DNA of 64,000 bases from JBGTGT01 sp051439375 (GTDB taxonomy: Bacteria > Cyanobacteriota > Cyanobacteriia > Cyanobacteriales > Microcystaceae). A program made the translations under genes and the position numbers. This document shows positions 1 through 8,107 of the stretch, piece by piece. Positions within the stretch are counted from its first letter, which is position 1. Each line of letters begins with the position of its first letter. The notes under the pieces were generated by a model. That model did no database searches. It saw only the letters and a program-made list of their open reading frames with translations, and had not been told where the DNA came from. Where the stretch lies: the NCBI GenBank assembly GCA_051439375.1, contig JBFRWB010000239.1:1-64000 (forward strand), read 5' to 3'.

Positions 1-196
1 ATGTCCCGATAAAACTTTTAACTTCTACCGCAATTTTTTGTTCTTCTTTTTCAGCGACTAAGAGTTTTTCGGCTGCTATATCAATAAAGAGATCCTTATT
101 GCCTATTTTAAGACTTAAGGGATCATCTGTAATTCTCCAACCATTTTTAATCAAGGCATTCTTGACAGAATCATGATAAATATCCTTAGCTGGCAT
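1..196 (-). CDS. xisH: XisH family protein (C-terminus lies beyond the window)
   Basis: Not in a long open frame because the window edge cuts it. The complement reads from an ATG at 196 and starts MPAKDIYHDSVKNALIKNGW, the typical XisH opening. About 65 residues are present. A DLFIDIAAEK strand followed by IAVEVKSF gives the D...E-x-K arrangement of a PD-(D/E)XK nuclease fold, which is known for this family. XisH was named for excision of the fdxN element in heterocystous cyanobacteria, but xisH/xisI pairs are widespread in strains lacking that element, so its role here is unknown. A partner xisI would be expected to the left, outside the window. The family call is firm; the function is not. 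Confidence 0.88.
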   Translation of the reverse strand, partial: MPAKDIYHDSVKNALIKNGWRITDDPLSLKIGNKDLFIDIAAEKLLVAEKEEQKIAVEVKSFIGT

Positions 197-238
197 AAGT
201 TCAAAAGTGACTACTATGATTGCTGTTCCTTATTCTAT

Positions 239-264
239 CAAAAAGTCTCCGAAGGGAGGCTTTG
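239..264 (-). terminator. hairpin with T-run upstream of xisH
   Basis: On the minus strand GCCTCC-CTTCGG-AGAC forms a stem with a UUCG-type loop and is followed by five T residues, about 43 bases before the xisH start. It looks like an intrinsic terminator, but no minus-strand gene directly upstream needs one. It may be an attenuator in the xisH leader or the end of an unseen transcript. This is structure by eye only. Confidence 0.35.
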
Positions 265-464
265 TCTGTGTAGCTTCAGCCTTCAGACTGTCAGAATTTG
301 AGAGAATAAAAACTTCCCCTGCCTCAAATAAGCAAATATTATCAGACTAATTCACTTTCCCTATCATAAGTATCTTGGTTTCCTCCTCGGTAATATGTTA
401 GGGTCTGGATGTTTTAAGGCTGCATCAATTTTTATTCAAGATAACCATACTAATAATAAAAGAA

Positions 465-1133
465 ATGAAAAAATTACTCTCTGTTTTAACGCCTCTTACC
501 CTCATGAGTGTGGCTTCTGTTGCTCCTGCAAATGCCGTCGTTATTGCGGGATGGAATGATTTTGATACTGGTATGGCAACTTTTCCAGTTGCTGCGGATA
601 CCACTGATAGCAATGTTAGTAGTGCAGAACTCAACTTTAGAAATCTCGATGATATCGAGGGAAATTTTGGATTCACCGACTGGAATACAGAGTCTAGTTT
701 AGACTTAACTCAATACATTGAATTTGAGGTAGCACCGACTGCAGGATTTGACTTTGATTTCACCAACTTGCAACTCAATGCTCGTCAGGACGACACTAAT
801 CTCGATTTAACCCTACGTTCGAGTATCGATGGTTTTAGCAGTGATTTAGGAACGATTGATTTAGCGTTTAATTTCACAACCTATACCTTAGATTTAAGCA
901 GTCTCGCTCCCCAAAGTAGTGCGGTACAGTTCCGTCTTTATGGTACAAATGCAGATGGCGGCTCGGTTTTCTTAGAGGCTTCTGATTCAGCTAATGTTGA
1001 TGGGGGTGGATTTATCGCCATTAATGGGGATGTTAACCCCACCGATACTCCTACGACTCCTGAACCCATTGCAGTTATTGGTTTAATTGTTTTTGGTGCA
1101 GTCGGCGCACTTTCCCGTCGTTCTAACGGTTAA
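465..1133 (+). CDS. PEP-CTERM sorting domain protein
   Basis: A 222-residue exported protein. Residues 1-24 form a Sec signal peptide (MKKLL start, hydrophobic core, cleavage after ANA). The middle is Asp/Asn/Thr-rich, beta-strand-like sequence. The C-terminus carries TPEP, a hydrophobic helix and a SRRSNG basic end, the tripartite PEP-CTERM signal recognised by exosortase. The ribosome-binding site is weak (AAAAGAA just before ATG). The stop codon overlaps the stop of the convergent gene at 1130 within the palindrome GGTTAACT-like junction. Such proteins are usually linked to extracellular matrix. No ligand or enzymatic motif is visible, so the specific role is unknown. Confidence 0.85.
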   Translation: MKKLLSVLTPLTLMSVASVAPANAVVIAGWNDFDTGMATFPVAADTTDSNVSSAELNFRNLDDIEGNFGFTDWNTESSLDLTQYIEFEVAPTAGFDFDFTNLQLNARQDDTNLDLTLRSSIDGFSSDLGTIDLAFNFTTYTLDLSSLAPQSSAVQFRLYGTNADGGSVFLEASDSANVDGGGFIAINGDVNPTDTPTTPEPIAVIGLIVFGAVGALSRRSNG

Positions 1134-1783
1134 CTGCTAACAGTAATTCCTAAACTTTCTAAGCGTTGGGGTTCTTCTTCTAAAGCAATTCTGGCGATCG
1201 CAATAAAATCGCTTAACCAATCACTTAATTTATCAATGGCTTGATCCCTTACTTGGGTAGAATGTTGAGCCTCTCCTTTTTCTTTTTCTTGGGTTAAACT
1301 GGCAGTTTCGACGGCTTTTGTTTCTTTGTAATAGGCTTCTAATTTGGCTTTAGTTATGCCATAAGTTTGCAGTCCTTTTAAGACTTTGGCATTGTTTAAT
1401 GTGTTCTGATAAAATTGATTGGCTTGAGATAACCAACCAGAAAAGCTCTCTTTTCGACTGCCATTTAATCCTAATTCAGTTAATAGCCCGCTCTCTTTTT
1501 TAAAGGCAACACGGCTAATTTTAACGCAACGCATATAACTGGCTTTTGCTGTTTGCCAAAGGGTATTAAATGATTCGGTTGCGGTGATTTGCTCTCCATA
1601 GCCTTTACGCTGTTCTTGAGTAGCGTTTAGGGCGGCTTCATAAAGGGTTTTACCTTGTTTGATTTTATTCTCGGTGTAACCAAATTCCTTGAGGGCTGTT
1701 TTAATTTCAGGGACGGTCAAAGCATTATTGATGGCGACGGAAGCACGGTTTAAGAATTGGTCGATGGGTTCGGAAATTGCCAT
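1130..1783 (-). CDS. hypothetical alpha-helical protein
   Basis: A 217-residue protein that I do not recognise. I chose the ATG giving MAISEPIDQFLNRAS because AGGAGA lies about 9 bases upstream on the coding strand; a longer frame would start without such a site. The sequence is Lys/Glu/Ala-rich and looks almost wholly helical, with no signal peptide, no membrane segment and no cysteine cluster. It converges on the PEP-CTERM gene and the two stop codons overlap by four bases, so no terminator separates them. The protein may be cytosolic and structural or regulatory, but no function can be assigned. Confidence 0.7.
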   Translation of the reverse strand: MAISEPIDQFLNRASVAINNALTVPEIKTALKEFGYTENKIKQGKTLYEAALNATQEQRKGYGEQITATESFNTLWQTAKASYMRCVKISRVAFKKESGLLTELGLNGSRKESFSGWLSQANQFYQNTLNNAKVLKGLQTYGITKAKLEAYYKETKAVETASLTQEKEKGEAQHSTQVRDQAIDKLSDWLSDFIAIARIALEEEPQRLESLGITVSS

Positions 1784-1910
1784 AATTATTTTTCTCCTAT
1801 GCACAAATGAAGAGTTAACTAGCAAATATTAATTACTTAATATCAATTATAAATCATTAACCGTCTTATAAAAGTTATTCACAAAGCATTTGTAATAATT
1901 CTTTACTGAC

Positions 1911-2137
1911 AGAAAACGATTTCTGTAAGGTCGGGAACGATTTTTGTGAAGTCGGGAATGATTTCTGTAAGGTCAGGAACGATTTCTGTAAGGTCGGGAA
2001 CGATTTCTGTGAGGTCGGGAACGATTTTTGTGAGGTCGGGAACGATTTTTGTAAGGTTGGGAACGATTTCTGTGGGGTCGGGAACGATTTCTGTGGGGTC
2101 GGGAACGATTTTTGTAGGGTTGGGAACAATTTTTGAA
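1911..2137. repeat. tandem array of 21-bp repeats (11 units)
   Basis: Unit consensus GAACGATTTCTGTAAGGTCGG, seen 11 times with exact 21-base spacing (the CG of each unit falls at 1917, 1938, 1959 and so on to 2127), with one to four substitutions per unit. Because 21 is a multiple of three and the unit lacks stops in several frames, long artificial open frames appear on both strands (heptapeptides such as SGTISVR or PDLTEIV). No ribosome-binding site or protein signature supports translation. It is treated as a DNA repeat; 21 also equals three heptamers, the period of other repeats in this window. Confidence 0.9.
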
Positions 2138-2339
2138 TGGTGGAGGATGGGCAAGTAAGAACAATACAATTTCTTTCTCCCCTTTCAACTTGGGTTATGA
2201 TTATAGAGATTATTTGCAGTCAATTTTTAACAACAAAGTCTTCCGTGAATTAATTAATCATCAACGGGCAATTAAAGCCTTTGAAAAAGCAGGGTTTAGA
2301 ATTGTTCGACAAGGAAAACATATTACCATGAAGGCGTAA
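2133..2339 (+). pseudogene. HicA/YcfA-like toxin remnant
   Basis: The last 27 residues (2256-2339) contain HQRAIKAFEKAGF, then RIVRQGKHITM, the conserved helix and GKH core of a HicA-type mRNA interferase subfamily. The frame stops right after this (KA-stop), whereas intact family members continue about 35-40 residues through a TIPRxNPxN segment. The upstream 40 residues of this frame run out of the 21-bp array and do not look like a HicA N-terminus. No HicB-like antitoxin gene adjoins it. I read this as a decayed toxin fragment next to a repeat array; expression is doubtful. Confidence 0.55.
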
Positions 2340-2474
2340 TTGCGAGATTTTCTATCATTGCTCAATGGGTAGCACTATATAAAAACAAACTTAAATAAGA
2401 TATAAATTTGATCCTGTTCTGTAAGATTTGCTTATAATTGCCATTAGTTATTTATGGTGAGGAGTCTTTGAGTA

Positions 2475-3761
2475 ATGTTTAGACAATCTTATGTTTTTGT
2501 TTCCGTCCTTGGTTTATCCTTCGGTTTATTGTCCGTTGATGCGGCTATTGCCTTTGACTTTGAGCGAAAATTACTCGCCCCTGATGGTTCATTTGGTGAT
2601 GTTTTTGGCTCTTCTGTCTCATTAGATAACCATAGGGCTTTGGTGGGTAGTCCTTTTGTGACCGAGGGTAGTAATGATATTGGTTCAGCTTATCTTTTTG
2701 ATACCACCACAGGGGATTTATTGTACAAGTTAACTTCCCCTAATGCTGAAGTGGGTGATCAATTTGGCGTATCTATATCATTATCATTGTCAGACAATAG
2801 GATTTTAGTGGGTAGTCCGGGGAATGATGTGCTTGGGACTAATAGTGGTTTAGCTTTTCTTTTTGATGCCACCACAGGTGATTTAATACAAGATTTAAAA
2901 ATCGATGATAGTGCAGCCTTTGATCGATTTGGAGATGCTGTGTCATTGTCAGACAATAGGGCTTTGGTGGGTCGTCCGGGGGATGATGATAACGGAAATG
3001 GGAGTGGTTCAGCTTTTCTCTTTGATGCCACTATGGGCGATTTCTTACAAAAGTTAACCGCCCCTGATGGTGCAGCAGGTGATCAATTTGGCGTATCTGT
3101 ATCATTATCGGGTAATAGGGCTTTAGTGGGTAGTATTTTTGATGATGATAATGGGGATGGGAGTGGTTCAGCTTATCTCTTTGATGCCACTATGGGTGAT
3201 TTCTTACGAAAGTTAACCGCCCCTGATGGTGCAGCAAGTGATAGATTTGGCACTTCTGTCTCCTTGGATGGCAATATAGCTCTAGTGGGCAGTCCTTTTG
3301 ATGATGATAATGCCAGTAATAGTGGTTCAGCTTATCTGTTTGATGTCACCACAGGGAATTTATTGCAAAAATTAACTGCCCCTGATAGTGCAGCCGATGA
3401 TCGATTTGGCACTTCTGTCTCCTTGGATGGCAATATCGCTTTAGTGGGTAGTATTTTTGATGATGATAATGGAAATGAGAGTGGTTCAGCTTATCTGTTT
3501 GATGTTACTACGGGTAATTTCTTACAAAAATTAACTGCTCCTGATGGTGCAGCAAGTGATCAATTTGGTTTTTCTGTATCATTATCTGGTAATCAGGCTC
3601 TAATAGGCAATCCGGGGGATGATGATAATGGAAATGGGAGTGGTTCAGCTTATGTCTTTACAAGTCAATCTGTTCCTGAACCCTCTAATATCATTGCGCT
3701 CTTGTTAGTTGGGGGTATGTCTTGGTTAACTAGAGTTTGGGTTAAGAAACTAAACATTTAA
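2475..3761 (+). CDS. FG-GAP repeat beta-propeller protein with PEP-CTERM anchor
   Basis: A 428-residue exported protein with a good GAGGAG site before the ATG. Residues 1-26 are a signal peptide. Residues about 30-395 comprise seven related blocks of about 50 residues, each with FG-x-SVSL, NRALVGSP, a DDDNGNGSGSAYLF calcium-loop-like stretch and LQKLTAPDG. This is the FG-GAP/integrin-alpha-type propeller pattern, and seven blocks would close one propeller. The end, VPEPSN plus a hydrophobic helix and basic tail, is a PEP-CTERM signal. DNA of neighbouring blocks is very similar, so blocks may have duplicated or converted recently. It is likely a surface or matrix protein; the ligand is unknown. 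Confidence 0.85.
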   Translation: MFRQSYVFVSVLGLSFGLLSVDAAIAFDFERKLLAPDGSFGDVFGSSVSLDNHRALVGSPFVTEGSNDIGSAYLFDTTTGDLLYKLTSPNAEVGDQFGVSISLSLSDNRILVGSPGNDVLGTNSGLAFLFDATTGDLIQDLKIDDSAAFDRFGDAVSLSDNRALVGRPGDDDNGNGSGSAFLFDATMGDFLQKLTAPDGAAGDQFGVSVSLSGNRALVGSIFDDDNGDGSGSAYLFDATMGDFLRKLTAPDGAASDRFGTSVSLDGNIALVGSPFDDDNASNSGSAYLFDVTTGNLLQKLTAPDSAADDRFGTSVSLDGNIALVGSIFDDDNGNESGSAYLFDVTTGNFLQKLTAPDGAASDQFGFSVSLSGNQALIGNPGDDDNGNGSGSAYVFTSQSVPEPSNIIALLLVGGMSWLTRVWVKKLNI

Positions 3762-3797
3762 CAGTGACAAATTTGATATCTTCGCAGTTCCCATCAT

Positions 3798-3829
3798 TTA
3801 AAGGGCGTAATGATTACGCCCCTTAAACA
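3798..3829. terminator. bidirectional terminator between FG-GAP gene and sir
   Basis: TTTAAAGGGCGTAAT followed by GATTACGCCCCTTAAA forms a nearly perfect inverted repeat of about 14 pairs with A-rich and T-rich flanks on either side. It sits in the 89-base gap between two convergent genes and can serve both. Confidence 0.75.
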
Positions 3830-3850
3830 GACTAATAATTGATGCTTTCC

Positions 3851-5764
3851 TTATTCTGACTTCTGAGCAAAATAGGCTTCTAAAGCATCATTAATGATGT
3901 GATTCATCGGACGGCCTTCTGTTTCAGATGCAGCTTTTAAGCGTTCAAACATTCCATCCATCACACTGACCCGTTTCTGATTTTTACGCACCCGACGCTT
4001 TTTACTGGGGGTATAAGTTTCGGAAAATTGTCGTAGCGCATCAAAGCCAACTCGATGACAGAAATCTCCAAAACCTTCATCTGTTTGCTTACTGTCTCGG
4101 AAATAAACAAAGATAGGTTCAAAAAAGCTCTCTAATTCCTTAATCGGTAGCTTTTGGACATAAGGCTCACTTAAACGGGTTTGATCGCCACTTCCCCCTA
4201 ACCAAACTTGATAGGTATCAGGAAGACTTCCCACAAAGCCCAATTCTGCCATATAAGGTCTTGCACAACCATTAGGACAGCCTGTCATCCGAATAACAAA
4301 GGTTTCCTTCGCCATTCCTAGCTTATCTAATAAGGCTCTCAGTCGTTCCACAATACCGGGTAAAACACGCTCTGATTCAGCGATCGCAAGTCCGCAGGTA
4401 GGGTAAGCCGGACAAGCCATTGAAAATCGAGTTAAGGACTCAATTTCAGCAGGATCGGTAATAATTCCATGTTGATGCAGAATATCATCGATAACAGGAC
4501 GATTTTCAGGATCAATCTCATAGAGAATGATGTTATGGTTAGCCGTTAGACGCATGGGTAGCTTAAACTGCTCAATAATCGCTTTTAAAGCTGTCTTTAG
4601 CTGAAAGCTTCCTTCGTCCTTAACTCGACCATTTTCAACGGAAATTCCTAAGAATAACTTACCGTCTCCTTGTTCATTCCAACCCAAAAAGTCTTGATAT
4701 TTCCAGTCAGGTAAGTCCTTATAAGCTGCTATGGATGTTCCGAAATATTCCTCTACCTTTTGACGGAATTGCTCAATTCCCCAATCGTTGATTAAATATT
4801 TCATTCTAGCGTGACGACGGTTAGTGCGATCGCCATAATCTCGTTGGGTTGCGACAATCGCCTTTATTAAATCATACACCGCTTCTTTCGGCACATATCC
4901 CAAGGGATCAGCAATTCGAGCAAAGGTTTCCTCTTTGTTGTGGGTTCGTCCCATTCCACCGCCGACTAAGACGTTAAATCCCTCTAAATTCCCTGCATCA
5001 TCGGTTATAACGACTAAACTGACATCATGGGTATAGACATCAATGGAATTATCCCCCGGTACTGTCACTGAACACTTGAACTTACGGGGCATATAATGTT
5101 CCCCATAAATTGGTTCTTCAGAATCAGCAAAATTAGTGTTATTAGCTGCTTTTTGACGAGATTCTTTGACTTCTGGGGCTTCTTCTGCGCTAATTACCTT
5201 GTCCCCATCTAACCAAATTTCATAATATGCACCAGTTTGGGGGGTGAGCAAATCTGCAACATTATCGGCATATTGCCACGCATATTGGTATTCTGGGCGA
5301 TTTTTAAAAGGTGCAGGAGGAGCCATCACGTTACGGTTTAAATCACCACAAGCACCAAGGGTTGATCCCATGCTCTTCACAATAGCAGAGATAGCTGCTT
5401 TAAGGTTTTTCTTGAGAATGCCGTGGACTTGAAATCCTTGACGGGTCGTGACTCGTAGGGTAGAGTTGCCGTATTCATTGGAGAGATGCTCAAGGGTAAG
5501 ATAAAGTTCGGCTGGTATGTATCCCCCCGGACTTCGGGTTCGTAGCATAAATTGATAGTCTTTTTCCTGTCCTTTTACCCGATTATCCCGATTATCCTGC
5601 TGATATGAGCCATGAAACTTGAGAATTTGCACGGCTTCTTCAGTAAAATGTGTTGTATCTTCTAAAAGTTGGCTGGCGAGGGGTTCACGGAGAAAGGTAC
5701 TCTGTTCTTTAATCCGTTCTAGTTTAGAGACTTTTTGCGTTGGAGAGGTAGGAGTTTGAACCAT
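3851..5764 (-). CDS. sir: ferredoxin-type assimilatory sulfite reductase with C-terminal RHH-like tail
   Basis: Ferredoxin-dependent reduction of sulfite to sulfide by six electrons. 637 residues. Two ferredoxin-like half-domains (RTRSPGGYIPAELY; then DGKLFLGISVENGR) and two siroheme/4Fe-4S segments are present. The cluster cysteines lie in ACPAYPTCGLA (C-x5-C) and TGCPNGCARPY (C-x3-C), the sulfite/nitrite reductase signature. The last ~60 residues are unusual: a basic linker KKRRVRKNQKR, then a strand and two helices (RVSVMDGMFERLKAASETEG, PMNHIINDALEAYF) that closely match a ribbon-helix-helix DNA-binding fold. Chloroplast sulfite reductase is known to bind and compact nucleoid DNA, so a second DNA-related role is plausible but is inference. 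Transcribed alone, facing the FG-GAP gene. Confidence 0.96.
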   Translation of the reverse strand: MVQTPTSPTQKVSKLERIKEQSTFLREPLASQLLEDTTHFTEEAVQILKFHGSYQQDNRDNRVKGQEKDYQFMLRTRSPGGYIPAELYLTLEHLSNEYGNSTLRVTTRQGFQVHGILKKNLKAAISAIVKSMGSTLGACGDLNRNVMAPPAPFKNRPEYQYAWQYADNVADLLTPQTGAYYEIWLDGDKVISAEEAPEVKESRQKAANNTNFADSEEPIYGEHYMPRKFKCSVTVPGDNSIDVYTHDVSLVVITDDAGNLEGFNVLVGGGMGRTHNKEETFARIADPLGYVPKEAVYDLIKAIVATQRDYGDRTNRRHARMKYLINDWGIEQFRQKVEEYFGTSIAAYKDLPDWKYQDFLGWNEQGDGKLFLGISVENGRVKDEGSFQLKTALKAIIEQFKLPMRLTANHNIILYEIDPENRPVIDDILHQHGIITDPAEIESLTRFSMACPAYPTCGLAIAESERVLPGIVERLRALLDKLGMAKETFVIRMTGCPNGCARPYMAELGFVGSLPDTYQVWLGGSGDQTRLSEPYVQKLPIKELESFFEPIFVYFRDSKQTDEGFGDFCHRVGFDALRQFSETYTPSKKRRVRKNQKRVSVMDGMFERLKAASETEGRPMNHIINDALEAYFAQKSE

Positions 5765-5876
5765 TGCTTTTCTGTCAGTTACGATGGGTGAGCGATTATG
5801 ATCACCGTTTCTATCTTAACGTTAGTCGGCAATGAGCGATCGCACTCTCAGTGATCAGTGATCACTCATCAGTTAT

Positions 5877-6467
5877 TTATCCATTGATAATTTCTCTATA
5901 AGCTTGTTGACATTGATTATAGTCTCCTACTGTTGCTTTTACAGAAGAGAAGCAGAGTTTTTGATGAATTTGTAACAGGGTTTCATAAGGAGAAGGATGG
6001 GGAAGATTACTAAAAATGAGGTAGCTATATTCTTCATCGGTTCGACTTTTTTCCATTATCAAAAGATGTTGGTCATCAAGATATTGCAACATCGCTAAAT
6101 AAAGACAACGACAAGCTTGATAATAGTCTTCCTGCTGTTGAAATTGTTGCGATCGTTTTAACCATTCTTCTGTCTTTAATTCTGGTTCAGCAGATTGTTT
6201 TTGGCGTTTTGCTTTGGGTTGAGATGAATAATAATCTCGAACTAAACGAACAATACGAAGAATGCCCCAAAAGATTAAGAAGATGGCGATAATAATTAAG
6301 AGTCCCTGTAAAATTAATTCTAATATTGATAGATTAGGCGGCGTGATTTGGGGAAGTTTAGGAGATTGGTTAAATAAATCACGGACTTGCAATTCCCACC
6401 ATTCTTGTGATTGCTGTATCCATTTTTGCAGTTTCCAACCCCATGTATCTTGATCATAAGTTGTCAT
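5877..6467 (-). CDS. DUF4129 domain membrane protein
   Basis: 196 residues. A tryptophan-rich N-terminus (residues 8-30) is followed by one membrane segment (about 48-72, LELILQGLLIIIAIFLIFWG), a basic linker and a cytosolic helical domain. The segment EDYYQACRCLYLAMLQYLDD and the later DEEYSYLI ... GDYNQCQQAY match the DUF4129 pattern that often follows transglutaminase-like domains in bacteria. No transglutaminase gene adjoins it here. Single gene, with about 110 bases to sir upstream and 134 to the next gene. The function is unknown; a cell-envelope role is likely from the family. Confidence 0.75.
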   Translation of the reverse strand: MTTYDQDTWGWKLQKWIQQSQEWWELQVRDLFNQSPKLPQITPPNLSILELILQGLLIIIAIFLIFWGILRIVRLVRDYYSSQPKAKRQKQSAEPELKTEEWLKRSQQFQQQEDYYQACRCLYLAMLQYLDDQHLLIMEKSRTDEEYSYLIFSNLPHPSPYETLLQIHQKLCFSSVKATVGDYNQCQQAYREIING

Positions 6468-6601
6468 TTTTTTTAGAGAAATCCCAGCGCAGAAAATGAT
6501 TAGTCTTTATTATACAACCTAATCCGTTTTTAAAAGTATTTAACTAGAAAGTGCTATATATTCCTATTTAACTGCTCAAAAATTTATTCTATCATCTGCT
6601 C

Positions 6602-7039
6602 TCAATCCCCCTCATCATTGTGCCATCGAGCTAATTTTTGACGTATCCTAAGAAGTTGATTTTTATTATTAGAGGGAACTTTAGGTGTCGGTAATTCATC
6701 ATTTGGCCAAGAGGGTAAATCAAAGCAGGGACAACCTAACGCTTGTGTCCCCAAAATAATCATAGGAACAGGCATTTTACAATTAGCACATTCGGTAATA
6801 TCCCATTTGGATGATAGTAACTCTTGAATCGTTTGTGTTGTTCCTTCTAAATAAGAATCTTTGTGGCGAGGTAATGTAATAGTTTGCCAACATTGCTCAA
6901 ATTCTGAAGAATATTTCTCCCCATCATAGACTAATTTCGGACAAATTGTTTGATCTTGAAGGGGAATAACGACTTTTTTTCCTAATAAAAACCAATAGGC
7001 TAGGTAATGCTTGACTTGTTGTTCTGATGCCATGTCCAT
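6602..7039 (-). CDS. conserved hypothetical protein with CxxC/CxC metal-site-like motif
   Basis: 145 residues, no signal peptide or membrane helix. The centre holds ECANCKMP and, about 20 residues on, ALGCPCFDLP; four cysteines in C-x2-C and C-x-C pairs could bind zinc. The C-terminus is basic and helical. ATG GAC ATG GCA gives two possible starts two residues apart. I do not recognise a named family. The gene is monocistronic, lying between the DUF4129 gene and dtd on the same strand with gaps of about 130-150 bases. Confidence 0.65.
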   Translation of the reverse strand: MDMASEQQVKHYLAYWFLLGKKVVIPLQDQTICPKLVYDGEKYSSEFEQCWQTITLPRHKDSYLEGTTQTIQELLSSKWDITECANCKMPVPMIILGTQALGCPCFDLPSWPNDELPTPKVPSNNKNQLLRIRQKLARWHNDEGD

Positions 7040-7192
7040 CTTTTAACCCTTATAATGATTGCTTGTTATCATCCTAGTCATTGACCATCGGAAATGTCAG
7101 GAAATTCCATACATTCTTAATTATAGTTTATTTGTATTTTTTTGAGAACAATTTCCTAGGCGAAATTCAGGAAAAAATCTGGTTGAACCTAT

Positions 7193-7633
7193 TTAACGTT
7201 CCAATATTAAAGTCACTGGGCCTTCGTTATCAATGCTAACTTGCATCATCGCACCAAATTGACCTGTTTCTACCTTCAAACCACTCTGACGAAGTTTAGC
7301 GACAAATTGATTATAAAGGGTTTCAGCAACTCTTGGACTAGCAGCATCGCTAAAAGAAGGACGACGACCCTTGCGACAGTCACCATATAGGGTAAATTGG
7401 CTAATAACTAACAATTCTCCTTGAATATCTTCTATCGATTGTCGCCAAGGTTGGCCTTGTTCATCGGGAAACAACCGCAAGGTAAGACATTTATTCACCA
7501 TCCAGTTTAAGACAGATTCTGTATCGCTCTGGGTAATTCCCACTAAAAGATTGAGTCCCTGTCCAATGTTTCCAATAATTTGACCATTGACAGATACCTG
7601 AGACGAGGTGACCCGTTGAATCACGACACGCAT
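7193..7633 (-). CDS. dtd: D-aminoacyl-tRNA deacylase
   Basis: Hydrolyses D-amino acids and glycine mischarged on tRNA. 146 residues from the ATG giving MRVVIQRV, the standard N-terminus; a TTG two codons earlier is not needed. The SQFTLYGD motif in the middle and the C-terminal NEGPVTLILE (the NxGPVT cross-subunit motif) are both present, so the enzyme looks complete. It acts as a cytosolic dimer. The next gene downstream on the same strand is more than 150 bases away; the gene at 7659-7958 ends only 25 bases upstream of this start, so the two may be co-transcribed. Confidence 0.95.
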   Translation of the reverse strand: MRVVIQRVTSSQVSVNGQIIGNIGQGLNLLVGITQSDTESVLNWMVNKCLTLRLFPDEQGQPWRQSIEDIQGELLVISQFTLYGDCRKGRRPSFSDAASPRVAETLYNQFVAKLRQSGLKVETGQFGAMMQVSIDNEGPVTLILER

Positions 7634-7658
7634 AAGCAAATATTAATCCTAACCTACT

Positions 7659-7958
7659 TTAATGATGTCGTTGACGGTGAGTGAGATGGGGTAAGGGAGG
7701 TTGGGTTGGACTAGGGGGTAAATAGCGTCTAGGCGTTTCTTCGGAGACAACGGGAGAGACTGCTTGGGTATTCCACCAGCGAACGATAAAAGCAAGTAAG
7801 GTAATACCGATTCCTAGGGAGAAAAGACTTAAACGACCGCTAACACCACCCATAACCGCATCTACTGAACCAAGAATCACGATAAAACTAGAAATCGGTT
7901 CTTTGCGGTAAGCAGCTTTTACAAATCGGGGAATTAAAACGTTCATACTTAGTTTCAT
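7659..7958 (-). CDS. conserved cyanobacterial small membrane protein
   Basis: 99 residues. MNVLIPRFVKAAYRKEPISS (from the second ATG) leads into two hydrophobic stretches (about 23-40, IVILGSVDAVMGGVSG; 44-61, LFSLGIGITLLAFIVRWW). The tail is Pro/His-rich (SPTQPPLPHLTHRQRHH). The N-terminal 60 residues resemble a small conserved cyanobacterial family of unknown function. It lies immediately upstream of dtd in the same direction. The tail is probably cytosolic and could bind metal through its histidines, but this is only a composition argument. Confidence 0.65.
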   Translation of the reverse strand: MKLSMNVLIPRFVKAAYRKEPISSFIVILGSVDAVMGGVSGRLSLFSLGIGITLLAFIVRWWNTQAVSPVVSEETPRRYLPPSPTQPPLPHLTHRQRHH

Positions 7959-8107
7959 GGAGTTCAGTATATTTGGCTAGGATAAGATTATCCTATCTTC
8001 AGCATATCTCACCAATTAAAAATTGGTACAGTTATCAATGAACAGTTAACCGTTATTAGGTATTCATTGATAAGGTAAACCGATGATAGATATCAACAAG
8101 AAATTTC

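Noticed and set aside
1130..1133. Overlapping genes 465-1133 and 1130-1783 as an error
   Set aside because: Convergent stops sharing a few bases are common; both frames have good gene features.
1875..2188. Several overlapping open frames of heptapeptide repeats on both strands
   Set aside because: They are produced by the 21-bp repeat lacking stops in multiple frames; no ribosome-binding site or family signal supports any of them.
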